Source of the DNA: Candidatus Sumerlaeota bacterium
GTDB taxonomy: Bacteria > Sumerlaeota > Sumerlaeia > JADFCW01
Assembly (NCBI GenBank): GCA_017161705.1
Contig: JADFCW010000020.1
Coordinates: 1 to 37,628 of the forward strand
DNA length: 37,628 nucleotides
Direction of reading: 5' to 3'
Below the pieces are notes generated by a model. That model worked only from the letters and a program-made list of their open reading frames with translations, did no database searches and had not been told where the DNA came from. Every line of letters begins with the position of its first letter. The first letter of the stretch is position 1. Positions 9,437 to 18,113 of the stretch are shown piece by piece. Both the position numbers and the translations under genes were made by a program.

Positions 9437-10306
9437 ATGGAATACACTTACTATCCGGGGTGCAGTCTGACGAAAACGTCAAAGCCCTATGATCTTTCGA
9501 CCCGGGCGGTTTTCCGGGCTTTGGGCCTGGGCCTGCACGAGCTGGAAGACTGGAATTGCTGCGGCGCCACGGTGTATATGTCGGTCAAGGAGACCGTATC
9601 GTTTTCCATCAGCGCGCGCAATCTGGCGCTGGCCGAGAAGATGAAACGCGACGTGGTGGCGCCGTGCAGTGCGTGCTATCTGGTGCTGAACAAGACTAAC
9701 CGGTTTTTGCGCGAGTTGCCCGATCTGAACGCCAAGGTCAACGACGCGCTGTCGGCGGCGGGACTTTACTATGGCGGAACAGTTCGGGTGCGCCACCCTC
9801 TCGAAGTGCTGATCAATGACCTGGGGATCGAGGGAGTGGCCGCAAAGGCCCGGCGATCGCTCAAGGGATTGAAAATTGCGGAATATTACGGCTGCCAGAT
9901 TGTCCGCCCCCAGCGCGGGTTCGACGACATGGAGTTTCCGCAGACCATGGACCGGCTGTTCGAGGCCCTCGGCGCCGAGAACGTCTATTTTCCGCTCAAG
10001 GTGCGATGCTGCGGCGGCATGTTGATGACAACGGCCAATGACGTGGCCATGAAGCTGTGCCACGACCTGATCGCATGCGCGCAGGGCAACGGCGCCGACT
10101 GTATTGTGACGACCTGTCCGCTGTGTCAGATGAATTTGGCGGCGTATCAAGACCAGCTGTCGGCGAAGTTCGGGGAAGACTTGCACATGCCTATCCTATG
10201 GTTCACCGAGCTGCTCGGCCTGGCGTTGGGATTGGACGTTAGGACCGTTGGATTGAACGCGCATTTGGAGCGGATTCCGGAGAAAATTCTTTCGCTGGCG
10301 GCCTAG
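9437..10306 (+). CDS. hdrB: Heterodisulfide reductase subunit B-like, two CCG domains
   Basis: YYPGCSL...NCCGA...CSACY and YYGCQ...RCCGG...CPLCQMN, i.e. both noncubane cluster motifs. Confidence 0.93.
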   Translation: MEYTYYPGCSLTKTSKPYDLSTRAVFRALGLGLHELEDWNCCGATVYMSVKETVSFSISARNLALAEKMKRDVVAPCSACYLVLNKTNRFLRELPDLNAKVNDALSAAGLYYGGTVRVRHPLEVLINDLGIEGVAAKARRSLKGLKIAEYYGCQIVRPQRGFDDMEFPQTMDRLFEALGAENVYFPLKVRCCGGMLMTTANDVAMKLCHDLIACAQGNGADCIVTTCPLCQMNLAAYQDQLSAKFGEDLHMPILWFTELLGLALGLDVRTVGLNAHLERIPEKILSLAA

Positions 10307-10353
10307 CCGGAAACGGAAGGGCCTCCACTCAGAGCCAGAACGGAGTTTCGGAT

Positions 10354-11253
10354 ATGGAAAAAATCGGCGTGTATATTTGCCACTGCGGGGTGAACATCGC
10401 GCAGACGGTGGACGTAGAGAAAATCCGCGAGATTGTTTCGCAGCGTAAGGATGTGGCCGCTGCCCGCACCTATAAATTTATGTGCTCGAACACGGGCCAG
10501 GAACTCATTCAACAGGACATCAAGAATTTAGGCTTGACGCGCGTGGTCGTGGCCGCGTGCTCGCCCCTGATGCATGAACTGACCTTTCGCGGAGCGTGTG
10601 AAGGTGCCGGCCTGAACCGTTACCTTTTCCAAATGGCTAACATCCGCGAGCACTGCTCCTGGGTGCACGACGACCGCAAGGCGGCTACCGACAAAGCCCT
10701 CATGCTGGTCAACGCGGCCATCGAGCGGGTCAGCCGCCAGAAGCCGCTGCATCCGTTGCGGGCGGCGATCAACCCTGCAACTCTGGTGGTCGGCGGCGGG
10801 ATCGCCGGAATCCAGGCGGCGCTCGAACTGGCCGAGACGGGCCATCCCGTATATCTGATCGAGCGCGAGCCTTCGATCGGCGGCAAAATGGCCATGTTCG
10901 ACAAGACATTTCCGACGCTCGACTGCGCAGCGTGCATCCTTACGCCCAAGATGGTTTCCGTCAGCCATCGGCACAACATCAAGCTGTTCAGCTACAGCGA
11001 AGTGCAAAAGGTGTCGGGTTTCATCGGCAATTTCAAGGTGCAGGTGCTGAAAAAGGCCCGCTATGTGGACACCGATAAATGCACAGGCTGCGGGCAATGC
11101 TGGTCGCACTGTCCGGCCACGCGCATCCCGCACAAGCGCGAGATTCGGCTGCAGGACCTGATCATCAATCGAAGCGACACCAAAGCCCAGTACGGCGCCA
11201 GGGTTCTGGAGGTCGAGCCGGCACCCGAAGCGCTCGAAGCGGCGGAAGGATAA
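10354..11253 (+). CDS. hdrA: HdrA N-terminal half: N-terminal Fe-S domain, FAD ADP-binding fold, start of the inserted ferredoxin domain
   Basis: VYICHCGVNIAQTVD; LVVGGGIAGIQAALELAETGHPVYLIEREPSIGGKMAMFDKTFPTLDCAACILTPKM; CTGCGQCWSHCP; ORF ends where canonical HdrA continues. Confidence 0.9.
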   Translation: MEKIGVYICHCGVNIAQTVDVEKIREIVSQRKDVAAARTYKFMCSNTGQELIQQDIKNLGLTRVVVAACSPLMHELTFRGACEGAGLNRYLFQMANIREHCSWVHDDRKAATDKALMLVNAAIERVSRQKPLHPLRAAINPATLVVGGGIAGIQAALELAETGHPVYLIEREPSIGGKMAMFDKTFPTLDCAACILTPKMVSVSHRHNIKLFSYSEVQKVSGFIGNFKVQVLKKARYVDTDKCTGCGQCWSHCPATRIPHKREIRLQDLIINRSDTKAQYGARVLEVEPAPEALEAAEG

Positions 11254-11315
11254 AGAGAAGGGAGAAGCATGGGGGCGGGAGCGGAGAAAGGAGAAGCGGG
11301 AACGGTAGAGAGTAT

Positions 11316-11351
11316 GTCCATTTCGTCCATCCCGTCCGGCAAGTCCATCTT
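11316..11351 (+). repeat. 9-bp tandem repeat, site 2 (degenerate)
   Basis: gtccatttc|gtccatccc|gtccggcaa|gtccatctt. Confidence 0.65.
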
Positions 11352-11408
11352 TCTTTCCTGCTCGCACTATGGCCCCAATTCTGGGCGCAGCTGCAAGGTG
11401 CTCGGCAA

Positions 11409-11786
11409 ATGACGCTGAATGAAGTAAAACACATTCTCCAATGCGAGGTGATCGCAGGCGAAGACCGCTTGAACACGGAGGTCAGGATGGGCTGCGGCTC
11501 CGATCTGATGAGCGACGTGCTGGCGTTTACCAAGGCCGACGCACTTTTGTTGACGGGGCTGGCCAACCGGCAGGTGATTCGGACGGCGGAAGTGGCCGAC
11601 ATCCGGGCGGTCGTTCTGGTTCGCGGCAAACGGCCCGACGCCGAAATGGTGGCTCTGGCGCGCGAGCAAGGGATCCCGCTGATGGTCACGAACGTGTTGC
11701 TCTATGAAGCGTGCGGGCGGCTGTATCGGGCGGGGCTGCCCGGCTGCAGCGAAGTGCCGGCGGCCGAGGGCGGAACGGCAGGATGA
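11409..11786 (+). CDS. DRTGG domain protein
   Basis: MTLNEVKHILQCEVIAGEDRLNTEVRMGCGSDLMSDVLAF; typical of hydrogenase-associated DRTGG proteins. Confidence 0.8.
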   Translation: MTLNEVKHILQCEVIAGEDRLNTEVRMGCGSDLMSDVLAFTKADALLLTGLANRQVIRTAEVADIRAVVLVRGKRPDAEMVALAREQGIPLMVTNVLLYEACGRLYRAGLPGCSEVPAAEGGTAG

Positions 11787-12208
11787 ACGGAGGGACGTTC
11801 AGGCGCGAGTTCGAGGTGACAGGCGGCGACTTTTACAACGCCGGACGCGTTTCGACGGAAATCAAGGAAATCCTTCGGCAGATCGGCATCGCGGCACCGA
11901 AAATCCGCCGCATCGCCATCGCTGCTTACGAAGCCGAGATGAACATCGTCATGTATGCCCGTAGCGGGATGGTGATCCTGCAAGTGACGCCGGAAATCGT
12001 CCGACTCGATGTCAGCGATGTCGGGCCGGGAATCGAAAACATCGAGCTGGCGATGCAGGAAGGGTACTCAACGGCGTCGGAAGAAATGCGCGCGCTTGGT
12101 TTTGGCGCGGGCATGGGATTGCCCAACATCAAGAAAAATGCCGACCGGTTTGAAATCCGTTCGGAAGTGGGAAAAGGCACCACATTGGAAATTGAGGTTA
12201 ACCTGTAG
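11783..12208 (+). CDS. HATPase / anti-sigma-factor-like ATP-binding protein
   Basis: VSDVGPGI and GFGAGMGLPNIKKNADRFEIRSEVGKGT (N and G boxes); ATGA overlap with the upstream gene. Confidence 0.85.
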   Translation: MNGGTFRREFEVTGGDFYNAGRVSTEIKEILRQIGIAAPKIRRIAIAAYEAEMNIVMYARSGMVILQVTPEIVRLDVSDVGPGIENIELAMQEGYSTASEEMRALGFGAGMGLPNIKKNADRFEIRSEVGKGTTLEIEVNL

Positions 12209-12214
12209 GAGACG

Positions 12215-12250
12215 GGTCGGACAGGTCGGACAGATCGGACAGGTCGGACG
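12215..12250 (+). repeat. 9-bp tandem repeat, site 3 (complementary sense)
   Basis: ggtcggaca|ggtcggaca|gatcggaca|ggtcggacg. Confidence 0.8.
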
Positions 12251-12313
12251 GATAACCAAAAACCTCATGGAAGATCTGGCCGGGCAGCCACCGGCCCTGC
12301 GGTGGAAAGTAAA

Positions 12314-13612
12314 ATGACGCGAAACGGCGGCTCCATACGAATAGACGAGGCGCGCTGCACGGGCGACATGGCGTGCATGCGGGTATGCCCGACCGAGGCG
12401 ATTCGGGTGCGCGGCGGCAAAGCGCGGCTGCTCGAGTCGCGCTGCATAGACTGCGGCGAGTGTATTCGCGTCTGTCGCCCGCGGGCGGTCAGTCCTGTGA
12501 CCAATTCGTTCGCCGAACTGTCGAGGTTTGACTATCGCGTGGCTCTCGCTTCGCCGGTCATCTACGGCCAGTTCGGTCCGGCGGCATCCCCCGAACGGAT
12601 TCTGGCAGCACTGGAGAAAGCGGGATTCGATTGTGCCGTGGACTCGACGCAAACGTGCGAAGCGGTCAGCGCCGCCATTGGGCATTATCTGCGGACGTCG
12701 GGCGGCCCCCGGCCTCTGATCTCCTGCTTCTGTCCCACCGTCCTGAGATTGATCGAGGTTCGCTATCCAGAACTGATCGAGCTGGTCATTCCGATCGAGT
12801 CGCCGAAAGAGATTTTGGCGCGCGAGGTCCGAAAGGCCAAAGCGCGCGATCTGAATCTGCCGGAAGACCGTATCGGGATCATTTACCTGACGCCGTGTCC
12901 GGGAAAAATGCTGGACGTGCTCGAGCGACCCGGACGGCGGCGGTCCAACGTCAACGGCGCCATTGCGATCTCGGACATTTACCGCACGGTCCGTTCGCTT
13001 TTGCCGATTGCCAGAGGCAGCGGTGGCGGGCGGCCGCAAATCTCCGCCGTTGGGTTGACGTGGGCCACGCTCGGCGGCCAGACGGCCTTTCTTCCGCCCG
13101 AACATCGCCTCGAGGTGGCCGGCTTGCGCAACGTCGAGCGCATTCTCACCGATATCGAGATGGGGAAGTTGCGCGATGTCGAGTACGTCGAGTTGCACAC
13201 CTGTCCGGATGGCTGCGTCAGCGGGTCGCTATTAGTGGAAAACCCGTATGTGGCGCGGGGTCGCATTCTGGAAATCATCGGCCGTCTGGGCCCGCAGCCG
13301 CGCGAGCGCGAACTGGCCGAGTTTTGCGAAAAGGGCGAGTATCTGGCCGACCGGAACCTGTCGGCGCAGGCGCCGGGGGCTCTGGATCTCGATGTCGGGC
13401 GGGCCATCTCGAAAATCCGCCGGCTCGAAGATATTCAGCAGCTGGTGCCCAATATCAATTGCGGCGCCTGCGGCGCGCCCTCCTGCACGGCATTTGCCGA
13501 AGACGTCGTCCGCGAGGAAGCCCATCTGAACGATTGCGTTTTTATGGCGCTGAGCCAGCTGCGCGCGAAACACAACCAGGTCGTGGACGTAGTGCGGGAA
13601 GCCAAGGGGTGA
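12314..13612 (+). CDS. [FeFe]-hydrogenase-like Fe-S protein: ferredoxin domain, degenerate H-cluster-type domain, C-terminal Cys4 Fe-S domain; likely sensor/regulator
   Basis: CTGDMACMRVCP...CIDCGECIRVC; ISCFCPTVLRLIEVRYPEL; LTPCPGKML; ELHTCPDGCVSGS; CGACGAPSCTAFAEDVV. Confidence 0.8.
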   Translation: MTRNGGSIRIDEARCTGDMACMRVCPTEAIRVRGGKARLLESRCIDCGECIRVCRPRAVSPVTNSFAELSRFDYRVALASPVIYGQFGPAASPERILAALEKAGFDCAVDSTQTCEAVSAAIGHYLRTSGGPRPLISCFCPTVLRLIEVRYPELIELVIPIESPKEILAREVRKAKARDLNLPEDRIGIIYLTPCPGKMLDVLERPGRRRSNVNGAIAISDIYRTVRSLLPIARGSGGGRPQISAVGLTWATLGGQTAFLPPEHRLEVAGLRNVERILTDIEMGKLRDVEYVELHTCPDGCVSGSLLVENPYVARGRILEIIGRLGPQPRERELAEFCEKGEYLADRNLSAQAPGALDLDVGRAISKIRRLEDIQQLVPNINCGACGAPSCTAFAEDVVREEAHLNDCVFMALSQLRAKHNQVVDVVREAKG

Positions 13613-13620
13613 ATCGAACA

Positions 13621-13665
13621 GGCCGGACGAGTTAGACGGTCCGGACGCGTCGGACGGCTCCGACG
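13621..13665 (+). repeat. 9-bp tandem repeat, site 4
   Basis: ggccggacg|agttagacg|gtccggacg|cgtcggacg|gctccgacg. Confidence 0.7.
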
Positions 13666-13688
13666 GGGCACAAGGCGGAAACCAGAAG

Positions 13689-14048
13689 ATGAAACTGAGT
13701 GAAATCCTCCAGCAATTGGACGCGGCGGTCTGCACGCATCCCGAGCGCGCCGATACCGAGGTGACCGGAGGCTACTGCGGCGATCTGTTGAGCGATGTCA
13801 TTGCCAACGCCCAGGCAGGCCAGGTGTGGGTGACCATTCAGGTTCATTCGAACATCGTAGCGGTGGCGGCGCTGAAAGACTTGGCGGCGGTCATTCTGGC
13901 CAACGGCCGCAAGCCGCAGGAGGACACTCTCCGGAAAGCGCAGGAACAGAACGTGACGCTGCTGACCAGCCCCATGACTAGTTTCGAGTTGGCAGGAAAG
14001 ATATATACCATGATTGCGCATTTAGATTTGGGTTCCGGGTGCCGATGA
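13689..14048 (+). CDS. Second DRTGG domain protein
   Basis: MKLSEILQQLDAAV...GGYCGDLLSDVIANAQAGQVWVTIQ; parallels 11409-11786. Confidence 0.8.
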   Translation: MKLSEILQQLDAAVCTHPERADTEVTGGYCGDLLSDVIANAQAGQVWVTIQVHSNIVAVAALKDLAAVILANGRKPQEDTLRKAQEQNVTLLTSPMTSFELAGKIYTMIAHLDLGSGCR

Positions 14049-14779
14049 AACGCTGGAGGGCCGACCTCCATATTCATACCTGTTTGTCGCCTTGCGCGGA
14101 ATGGGAAATGACCCCGCGGGCGATTGTGAAAAGAGCAAAGGAGATCGGGTTGGATCTGATCGCAATCTGCGATCACAACAGTGGGGAGAATGCCGAGGCG
14201 GCCGTGGAAGCCGGTCAACGCGAGGGACTGGCGGTCGTGCGCGGTATCGAGATTACCACCGAGGAAGAGGTGCATATCCTGGGGCTGTTCGATCGGCCCC
14301 GCAACCTGGAGGCCGTCCAGGAACATATCTACGCCTATTTGCCGGGCGAAAACATCCCCGACGTCTTTGGCTATCAAGTGGTCGTGGATGCAGCCGACGA
14401 GATTGTCGGCGAAAACCCGCGCCTGCTCATCGGCGCCGCCCGCCTTGCGCTGGAGGAAGCGGTCGGCCTGATTCAGGCGCACGACGGAGTGGCAATCGCC
14501 GCGCACATTGACCGCGAGGGATTCGGGCTGATTGGGCATCTGGGATTTGTGCCCGACGTCCCTCTGGACGGGCTGGAAATTTCGCCGCTGATGACCGTCG
14601 AGGAGGCGGAGGAAAAATTCGGCCTGGGCGGGCGGTTCGGATTGATTCAGGCCTCCGACGCCCATCGGCTGGACGAGATTGGGCGGGTTGCAACCCTATT
14701 CGAACTGGCGGAGCCGACGGTTACCGAGATTCGCCTGGCCTTGCAGGAACGCCAGGGAAGGAGAGCGCGAAACGCCTAG
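14045..14779 (+). CDS. PHP domain metal-dependent phosphoesterase
   Basis: DLHIHTCLSPC; ICDHNSGEN; GIEITTEEEVHILGLF; AAHIDREGFGL; SDAHRLDE; ATGA overlap with the upstream gene. Confidence 0.9.
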   Translation: MKRWRADLHIHTCLSPCAEWEMTPRAIVKRAKEIGLDLIAICDHNSGENAEAAVEAGQREGLAVVRGIEITTEEEVHILGLFDRPRNLEAVQEHIYAYLPGENIPDVFGYQVVVDAADEIVGENPRLLIGAARLALEEAVGLIQAHDGVAIAAHIDREGFGLIGHLGFVPDVPLDGLEISPLMTVEEAEEKFGLGGRFGLIQASDAHRLDEIGRVATLFELAEPTVTEIRLALQERQGRRARNA

Positions 14780-14795
14780 CACGCGGAGACCGACA

Positions 14796-15329
14796 GTGGA
14801 GGAACTGGCGCTTCATATCCTCGACATCGCGGAGAACTCGATCCGCGCAGGAGCGCGGACCATCGAAATCGAAGTCGCGGAGGACCTTCAACAGGATCGG
14901 CTGCTCATCACGATCCGGGACAACGGCAAGGGAATGGACAAGCGAACGCTGCGCCATGCGCTCGATCCGTTCTTTACGACCAAACCCAACAAGCGCGTAG
15001 GACTGGGATTGCCGCTGCTGGCAGCAGCGGCCCGGCAAGCCGGCGGCGACATCGCAATCCGATCCAAGCGGGGGGCGGGAACCGAGGTCGAGGCCGCGTT
15101 CCAATACAGCCACGTGGACCGCCAGCCGCTGGGCAATCTCGCCGCGACAATGGAGGCATTGATCATCGGAAATCCGGACGTGGATTTCCGCCTCGTTCAT
15201 CGGAGTCCGAAAGGAGTAAAGCAACTGGATACGCGCAACATTCGGGCGGCGCTCGACGGGGCGCCGATCAACTCGATCGAAGGCATACGCAGGGTCAAAC
15301 AGAGCATGGAGGAACACGGATGGCGATAA
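14796..15329 (+). CDS. HATPase (histidine-kinase-like ATP-binding) protein
   Basis: GTG start; ALHILDIAENSIRAGA; IRDNGKGMD; FFTTKPNKRVGLGLPLLAAAARQAGGDIAIRSKRGAGT. Confidence 0.88.
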   Translation: MEELALHILDIAENSIRAGARTIEIEVAEDLQQDRLLITIRDNGKGMDKRTLRHALDPFFTTKPNKRVGLGLPLLAAAARQAGGDIAIRSKRGAGTEVEAAFQYSHVDRQPLGNLAATMEALIIGNPDVDFRLVHRSPKGVKQLDTRNIRAALDGAPINSIEGIRRVKQSMEEHGWR

Positions 15330-15826
15330 AAGAGGTCAGCGAGGAGAAAGTCCGGGAGATTGCCCGTCGCTGGGGCGGACGCGAAGGCTTCCTCGTCGAA
15401 ATGCTGCAGGATGTGCAAACCGAATATCGCTATATCCCGGAGGCGGCGATCCGAACGCTCTCCAAAGAGGTGGGCGTGCCGGTCGGCCAGATTTATCATC
15501 TGGCGACGTTTTTCAAACGGTTCAGCCTCAAGCCGCGCGGCGAGCACGTGGTCAGCGTCTGCACGGGAACCGCTTGTCATGTCAAAGGGGCGCCGCGGGT
15601 GCTGGATGCGTGCGCGCGGGAACTGGGCATCGGGGTCGGCGAGACCACCCGTGACGGCAAGTTCACGCTCGAAGAGGTGCGCTGTCTGGGCTGCTGCGGT
15701 CTGGCCGCCGTTGTTACGGTCAACGACGATATCCATGGGCATGTCACAACGTCGAAAGTTCCGCGTTTGTTGAAACGATACAAAGGAACGGAGAAGGCGA
15801 GCCATGGCGAAGCTGACGATCAGTGA
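15320..15826 (+). CDS. nuoE: NuoE/HydC-like [2Fe-2S] NADH-oxidoreductase subunit
   Basis: VCTGTACHVKGAPRVLDAC...CLGCCGLAAVVTVND; 10-nt overlap with the upstream gene. Confidence 0.93.
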   Translation: MAIKEVSEEKVREIARRWGGREGFLVEMLQDVQTEYRYIPEAAIRTLSKEVGVPVGQIYHLATFFKRFSLKPRGEHVVSVCTGTACHVKGAPRVLDACARELGIGVGETTRDGKFTLEEVRCLGCCGLAAVVTVNDDIHGHVTTSKVPRLLKRYKGTEKASHGEADDQ

Positions 15827-16187
15827 GCTGCAAAAACTGCGCGAGAAACTGGCGCAGGAACGCCAGACGCGCGAGGGCAATGCCCGCGGGCAGATTATCA
15901 TCCACATGGGCACATGCGGAATCGCCGCCGGCGCGCGAAAAGTCCTGACGGCGCTGCTCGAGGCGATGGACAAGCAGAATGTCCGCGACGTGATAGTCAG
16001 CACGTCGGGCTGCGCCGGCATGTGCAGCAAAGAGCCGATGGCCACCGTGCAACTGCCCCAACAGGCGCCGGTGAAATATATCTCGCTCAACGAGGAGAAA
16101 ATTGTCCGCATCCTCAACGAGCACCTGCTCCAGGGCAACGTGGTCAAGGAGTTTGCTCTGGCTGTCGGCAGCGAGCGGATGGGATGA
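15804..16187 (+). CDS. Thioredoxin-like [2Fe-2S] ferredoxin
   Basis: IHMGTCGIAAGARKVL...STSGCAGMCSKEPMATV; overlaps nuoE end. Confidence 0.85.
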   Translation: MAKLTISELQKLREKLAQERQTREGNARGQIIIHMGTCGIAAGARKVLTALLEAMDKQNVRDVIVSTSGCAGMCSKEPMATVQLPQQAPVKYISLNEEKIVRILNEHLLQGNVVKEFALAVGSERMG

Positions 16188-16214
16188 GACGATTGGGGAT
16201 TCGAGAGAAAGAAG

Positions 16215-16245
16215 AAAAGCGGCAGCATGGCTGCCGCAGTCCAAA
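16215..16245 (+). repeat. REP-like palindrome, copy 1
   Basis: AAAAGCGGCAGCATGGCTGCCGCAGTCCAAA; second and third copies at 35465 and 35539. Confidence 0.7.
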
Positions 16246-16261
16246 GCAGAGAGAATGAACT

Positions 16262-18052
16262 ATGCCTTACCGACTTCACATGATGGTGTGCGCGGGAACC
16301 GGTTGCGTCAGCAACCGCTCGCTGGAATTGCGCGATGCGCTGTCGGCCGAGCTGGCCAGGCGCGGCTTGGACAAGGAAATCGAGATTGTAACGACCGGCT
16401 GCAATGGCTTCTGCGGCGTCGGGCCGATCCTGCTCGTGCAGCCCGACGGCATCTTCTATCAAAAGGTGCAGGTGAAAGACGTGCCGCTGCTGGTCGAGGA
16501 ACACTTGGTGAAAGGCCGGCCGGTCAAATCGTTGATGTTCACGCCGCCCGAGGCCAAAGAGCCCGTACCTCGGATGCGCGACATTCCATTTTTTGGCAAG
16601 CAGATGCTGGTCGCGCTCCGCAACCGCGGGATGATTGATCCGGAGAAAATCGAGGACTATATCGCGCGTGGAGGCTATCAGGCGCTGGCCAAGGCTCTGA
16701 CCACCATGACGCCAAAGCAGATCATCGAGGAGATCAAGGCGTCCGGTCTGCGGGGGCGCGGCGGCGGCGGATTCCCCACGGGCATCAAGTGGGAGACCTG
16801 CGTCCATGCCCACTCCGAGGATGGCGTGCGCTATCTGGTCTGCAACGCCGACGAGGGCGACCCGGGCGCCTTTATGGACCGCAGCATCATCGAGGGCGAT
16901 CCGCACTCGGTCATCGAGGGGATGGTGATCGGCGCCTATGCCATTGGCGCGCATCAGGGATACATCTATGTTCGCCACGAATATCCTCTGGCGCTCAAAC
17001 GGTTCATGATTGCGCTCGACCAGGCGCGCGAATACGGCCTGCTGGGCAAGGATATTCTGGGGACAGGCTTTGATTTCGACATCGAGGTGCATCGCGGCGC
17101 GGGCGCGTTTGTGTGCGGCGAGTCCACGGCGCTGATGGCCTCGATCGAAGGCCGCGTCGGCGAACCGCGCGCCAAATACATTCACACCGTCGAGGTGGGC
17201 CTTTACAACAAACCGACGGTGCTGAACAACGTGGAGACGTTTGCCAACGTGCCGGTTATCATTGAGCGCGGGGCCAAATGGTTCGCTTCGATCGGCACGG
17301 AACACAGCAAGGGAACCAAGGTGTTTTCGCTGGCTGGCCGGGTGAAAAACACGGGATTGGTCGAGGTGCCGATGGGTCTTTCGCTGCGCGAGTTGATTTT
17401 CGATATCGGCGGCGGAATTGCCGACAACGGGAAATTCAAAGCGGTGCAGACAGGGGGCCCGTCGGGTGGCTTCCTTCCCGAAGATTTGCTCGATCTGCCG
17501 GTGGACTATGAAAAACTTTACGAGGCCGGCTCCATGATGGGCTCCGGCGGCGTCGTGGTCATGGACCATACCTCGTGCATGGTGGACGTGGCGCGGTTCT
17601 TTGTGGATTTCCTCCAGAGCGAGTCGTGCGGCAAGTGCACGCCGTGCCGCGAGGGCATCAAGGCGATGCACGGCATCCTGTCGCGCATTTGCGACGGCAA
17701 AGGCAGCGAAGCGGACCTGGCGACGCTGGAAGAACTGTGCTCCGTCGTTGCCGACACCTCGTTGTGCGCCCTGGGCGGCAGCGCGCCGAATCCCGTGCTG
17801 ACCTCGCTTCGCTATTTCCGCAGCGAGTATGAGGCGCATCTTCAGGGGAAATGCCCGGCGGGGGTCTGTCGGGCGCTGATCACGTTCCGGATCAACGACA
17901 AATGTACGGGCTGTCATCTGTGCTTCAAGGCGTGTCCGACCTCGGCGGTCCTGGGCGAGCCAAAACAGATGCACAGCATTATTCAGGGAAAATGCATCAA
18001 ATGCGGCGCCTGCTATGATGTGTGCAAGTTCGAGGCAGTGACGAAGGAGTAA
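16262..18052 (+). CDS. nuoF: NuoF/HydB-like NADH-binding subunit with N-terminal [2Fe-2S] and C-terminal two-[4Fe-4S] domains
   Basis: GLRGRGGGGFPTGIKW; GAGAFVCGESTALMASIEGRVGEPR; ESCGKCTPCREG; CTGCHLCFKACP and CIKCGACYDVC. Confidence 0.95.
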   Translation: MPYRLHMMVCAGTGCVSNRSLELRDALSAELARRGLDKEIEIVTTGCNGFCGVGPILLVQPDGIFYQKVQVKDVPLLVEEHLVKGRPVKSLMFTPPEAKEPVPRMRDIPFFGKQMLVALRNRGMIDPEKIEDYIARGGYQALAKALTTMTPKQIIEEIKASGLRGRGGGGFPTGIKWETCVHAHSEDGVRYLVCNADEGDPGAFMDRSIIEGDPHSVIEGMVIGAYAIGAHQGYIYVRHEYPLALKRFMIALDQAREYGLLGKDILGTGFDFDIEVHRGAGAFVCGESTALMASIEGRVGEPRAKYIHTVEVGLYNKPTVLNNVETFANVPVIIERGAKWFASIGTEHSKGTKVFSLAGRVKNTGLVEVPMGLSLRELIFDIGGGIADNGKFKAVQTGGPSGGFLPEDLLDLPVDYEKLYEAGSMMGSGGVVVMDHTSCMVDVARFFVDFLQSESCGKCTPCREGIKAMHGILSRICDGKGSEADLATLEELCSVVADTSLCALGGSAPNPVLTSLRYFRSEYEAHLQGKCPAGVCRALITFRINDKCTGCHLCFKACPTSAVLGEPKQMHSIIQGKCIKCGACYDVCKFEAVTKE

Positions 18053-18113
18053 CGGGCGCGAAAACCAGCGGCGCAGGCGGACCGCCTGTCCGATACGATA
18101 AGGAAGAGCGATC

